From Vulcanococcus sp. (GTDB taxonomy: Bacteria > Cyanobacteriota > Cyanobacteriia > PCC-6307 > Cyanobiaceae), in assembly GCA_019264575.1 (NCBI GenBank), contig JAHUZV010000010.1, positions 18,013-82,012 on the forward strand: a DNA stretch of 64,000 bases, read 5' to 3'. Position numbers and translations under genes: made by a program. Positions 63,865-64,000 of this stretch are shown piece after piece (the stretch's first letter is position 1; every line of letters starts with the position of its first letter). Under the pieces are notes generated by a model. It was not told where the DNA came from and made no database searches. It saw nothing but the letters and a program-made list of their open reading frames with translations.

Positions 63865-64000
63865 GGAGACTCTGGAAAACCCAAGCCTTCCGCGCGACAA
63901 TGGAGCCGTGATCGCAGGCCAGGACTGAGGTGATGGGCGGCAAGCAGCTCGGCTTCTCGGATTACGAGCTCACCACCGCCAAGAAGCAGACCAAACGCGA
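63861..64000 (+). mobile_element. IS5-family insertion sequence, left end
   Basis: CTAG at 63861-63864 followed by GGGAGACTCTGGAAAACCC looks like a target site and the left terminal repeat of an IS5-type element. A transposase start follows at 63933. The right end is outside the window, so the target duplication and the partner repeat cannot be checked. It interrupts the giant gene. Confidence 0.75.
63933..64000 (+). CDS. IS5-family transposase, 5' end only
   Basis: The first 22 residues (MGGKQLGFSDYELTTAKKQT) match the conserved N-terminus of IS5-type DDE transposases, which start K-Q-x-F-x-D-x-E-x-x-x-A-K-K-x-T. A GTG at 63930 is an alternative start. The gene runs off the window. Confidence 0.85.
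   Translation, partial: MGGKQLGFSDYELTTAKKQTKR

Overview
The window is chromosomal DNA of a GC-rich unicellular cyanobacterium of the Synechococcus/Cyanobium (picocyanobacterial, cluster 5) type. Support comes from an allophycocyanin alpha-B gene (apcD), a cyanobacterial-type Hfq, a Cdv3/DivIVA-like protein, HemJ, a CobN cobaltochelatase, several proteins of cyanobacteria-centred DUF families (DUF3370, DUF1995, DUF4330, DUF2811), and the rnb-rpsR-rpmG cluster divergent from pheT. The exact genus is inference; no rRNA or tRNA gene is visible.

Positions 1-42.6 kb are ordinary, tightly packed housekeeping sequence, mostly on the minus strand in translationally coupled operons. (a) RNase II family gene, S18 and L33, divergent from pheT; rlmD-type rRNA methyltransferase; apcD with a strong terminator. 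(b) A 1.1 kb stretch with no convincing gene (6.0-7.1 kb). (c) RHH/J-domain fusion and a DUF3370 secreted protein. (d) DUF2237-gpsA-PhzF-SpoIID-Ap4A phosphorylase followed by a sigma factor, joined by 1-4 base overlaps. (e) ilvE-metH, divergent from cobN, so B12-dependent methionine synthesis and cobalt insertion sit side by side. (f) A possible eight-gene run: flavin reductase, uvrC, small secreted protein, FeS-type photolyase-like protein, DUF2811, hemJ, PHP phosphoesterase and an unknown. (g) coaD and the Cdv3-like gene. (h) dapF, cysteine desulfurase, DUF1995, DUF4330 and a PBP4-type peptidase, divergent from hfq-leuS, then pgi.

Positions 42.6-64 kb are accessory. A methyltransferase with a regulatory domain and a HicBA toxin-antitoxin pair are followed by a scar: a copied fragment of the 3' end of a nearby TPR/OGT gene plus a frameshifted transposase remnant. 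Then come three minus-strand genes (glycosyltransferase-like, TPR/SPINDLY-type O-GlcNAc transferase, SAM methyltransferase), divergent from a giant surface/secreted protein gene of more than 13 kb.

The giant protein is the most interesting object. It starts with a DUF4347 domain and carries four super-modules, each with exactly ten RCC1-like repeats of about 36-40 residues, each module opened by an NQR-x-G linker and closed by an Ig-like domain, followed by a long cadherin/VCBS-like tail. Its reading frame breaks at about 63,555 (consistent with one lost A), and about 300 bases further on an IS5-family element begins, so the gene looks recently inactivated or truncated, unless the frameshift is a sequencing error. 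The neighbouring glycosyltransferase genes suggest that the giant protein is, or was, glycosylated.
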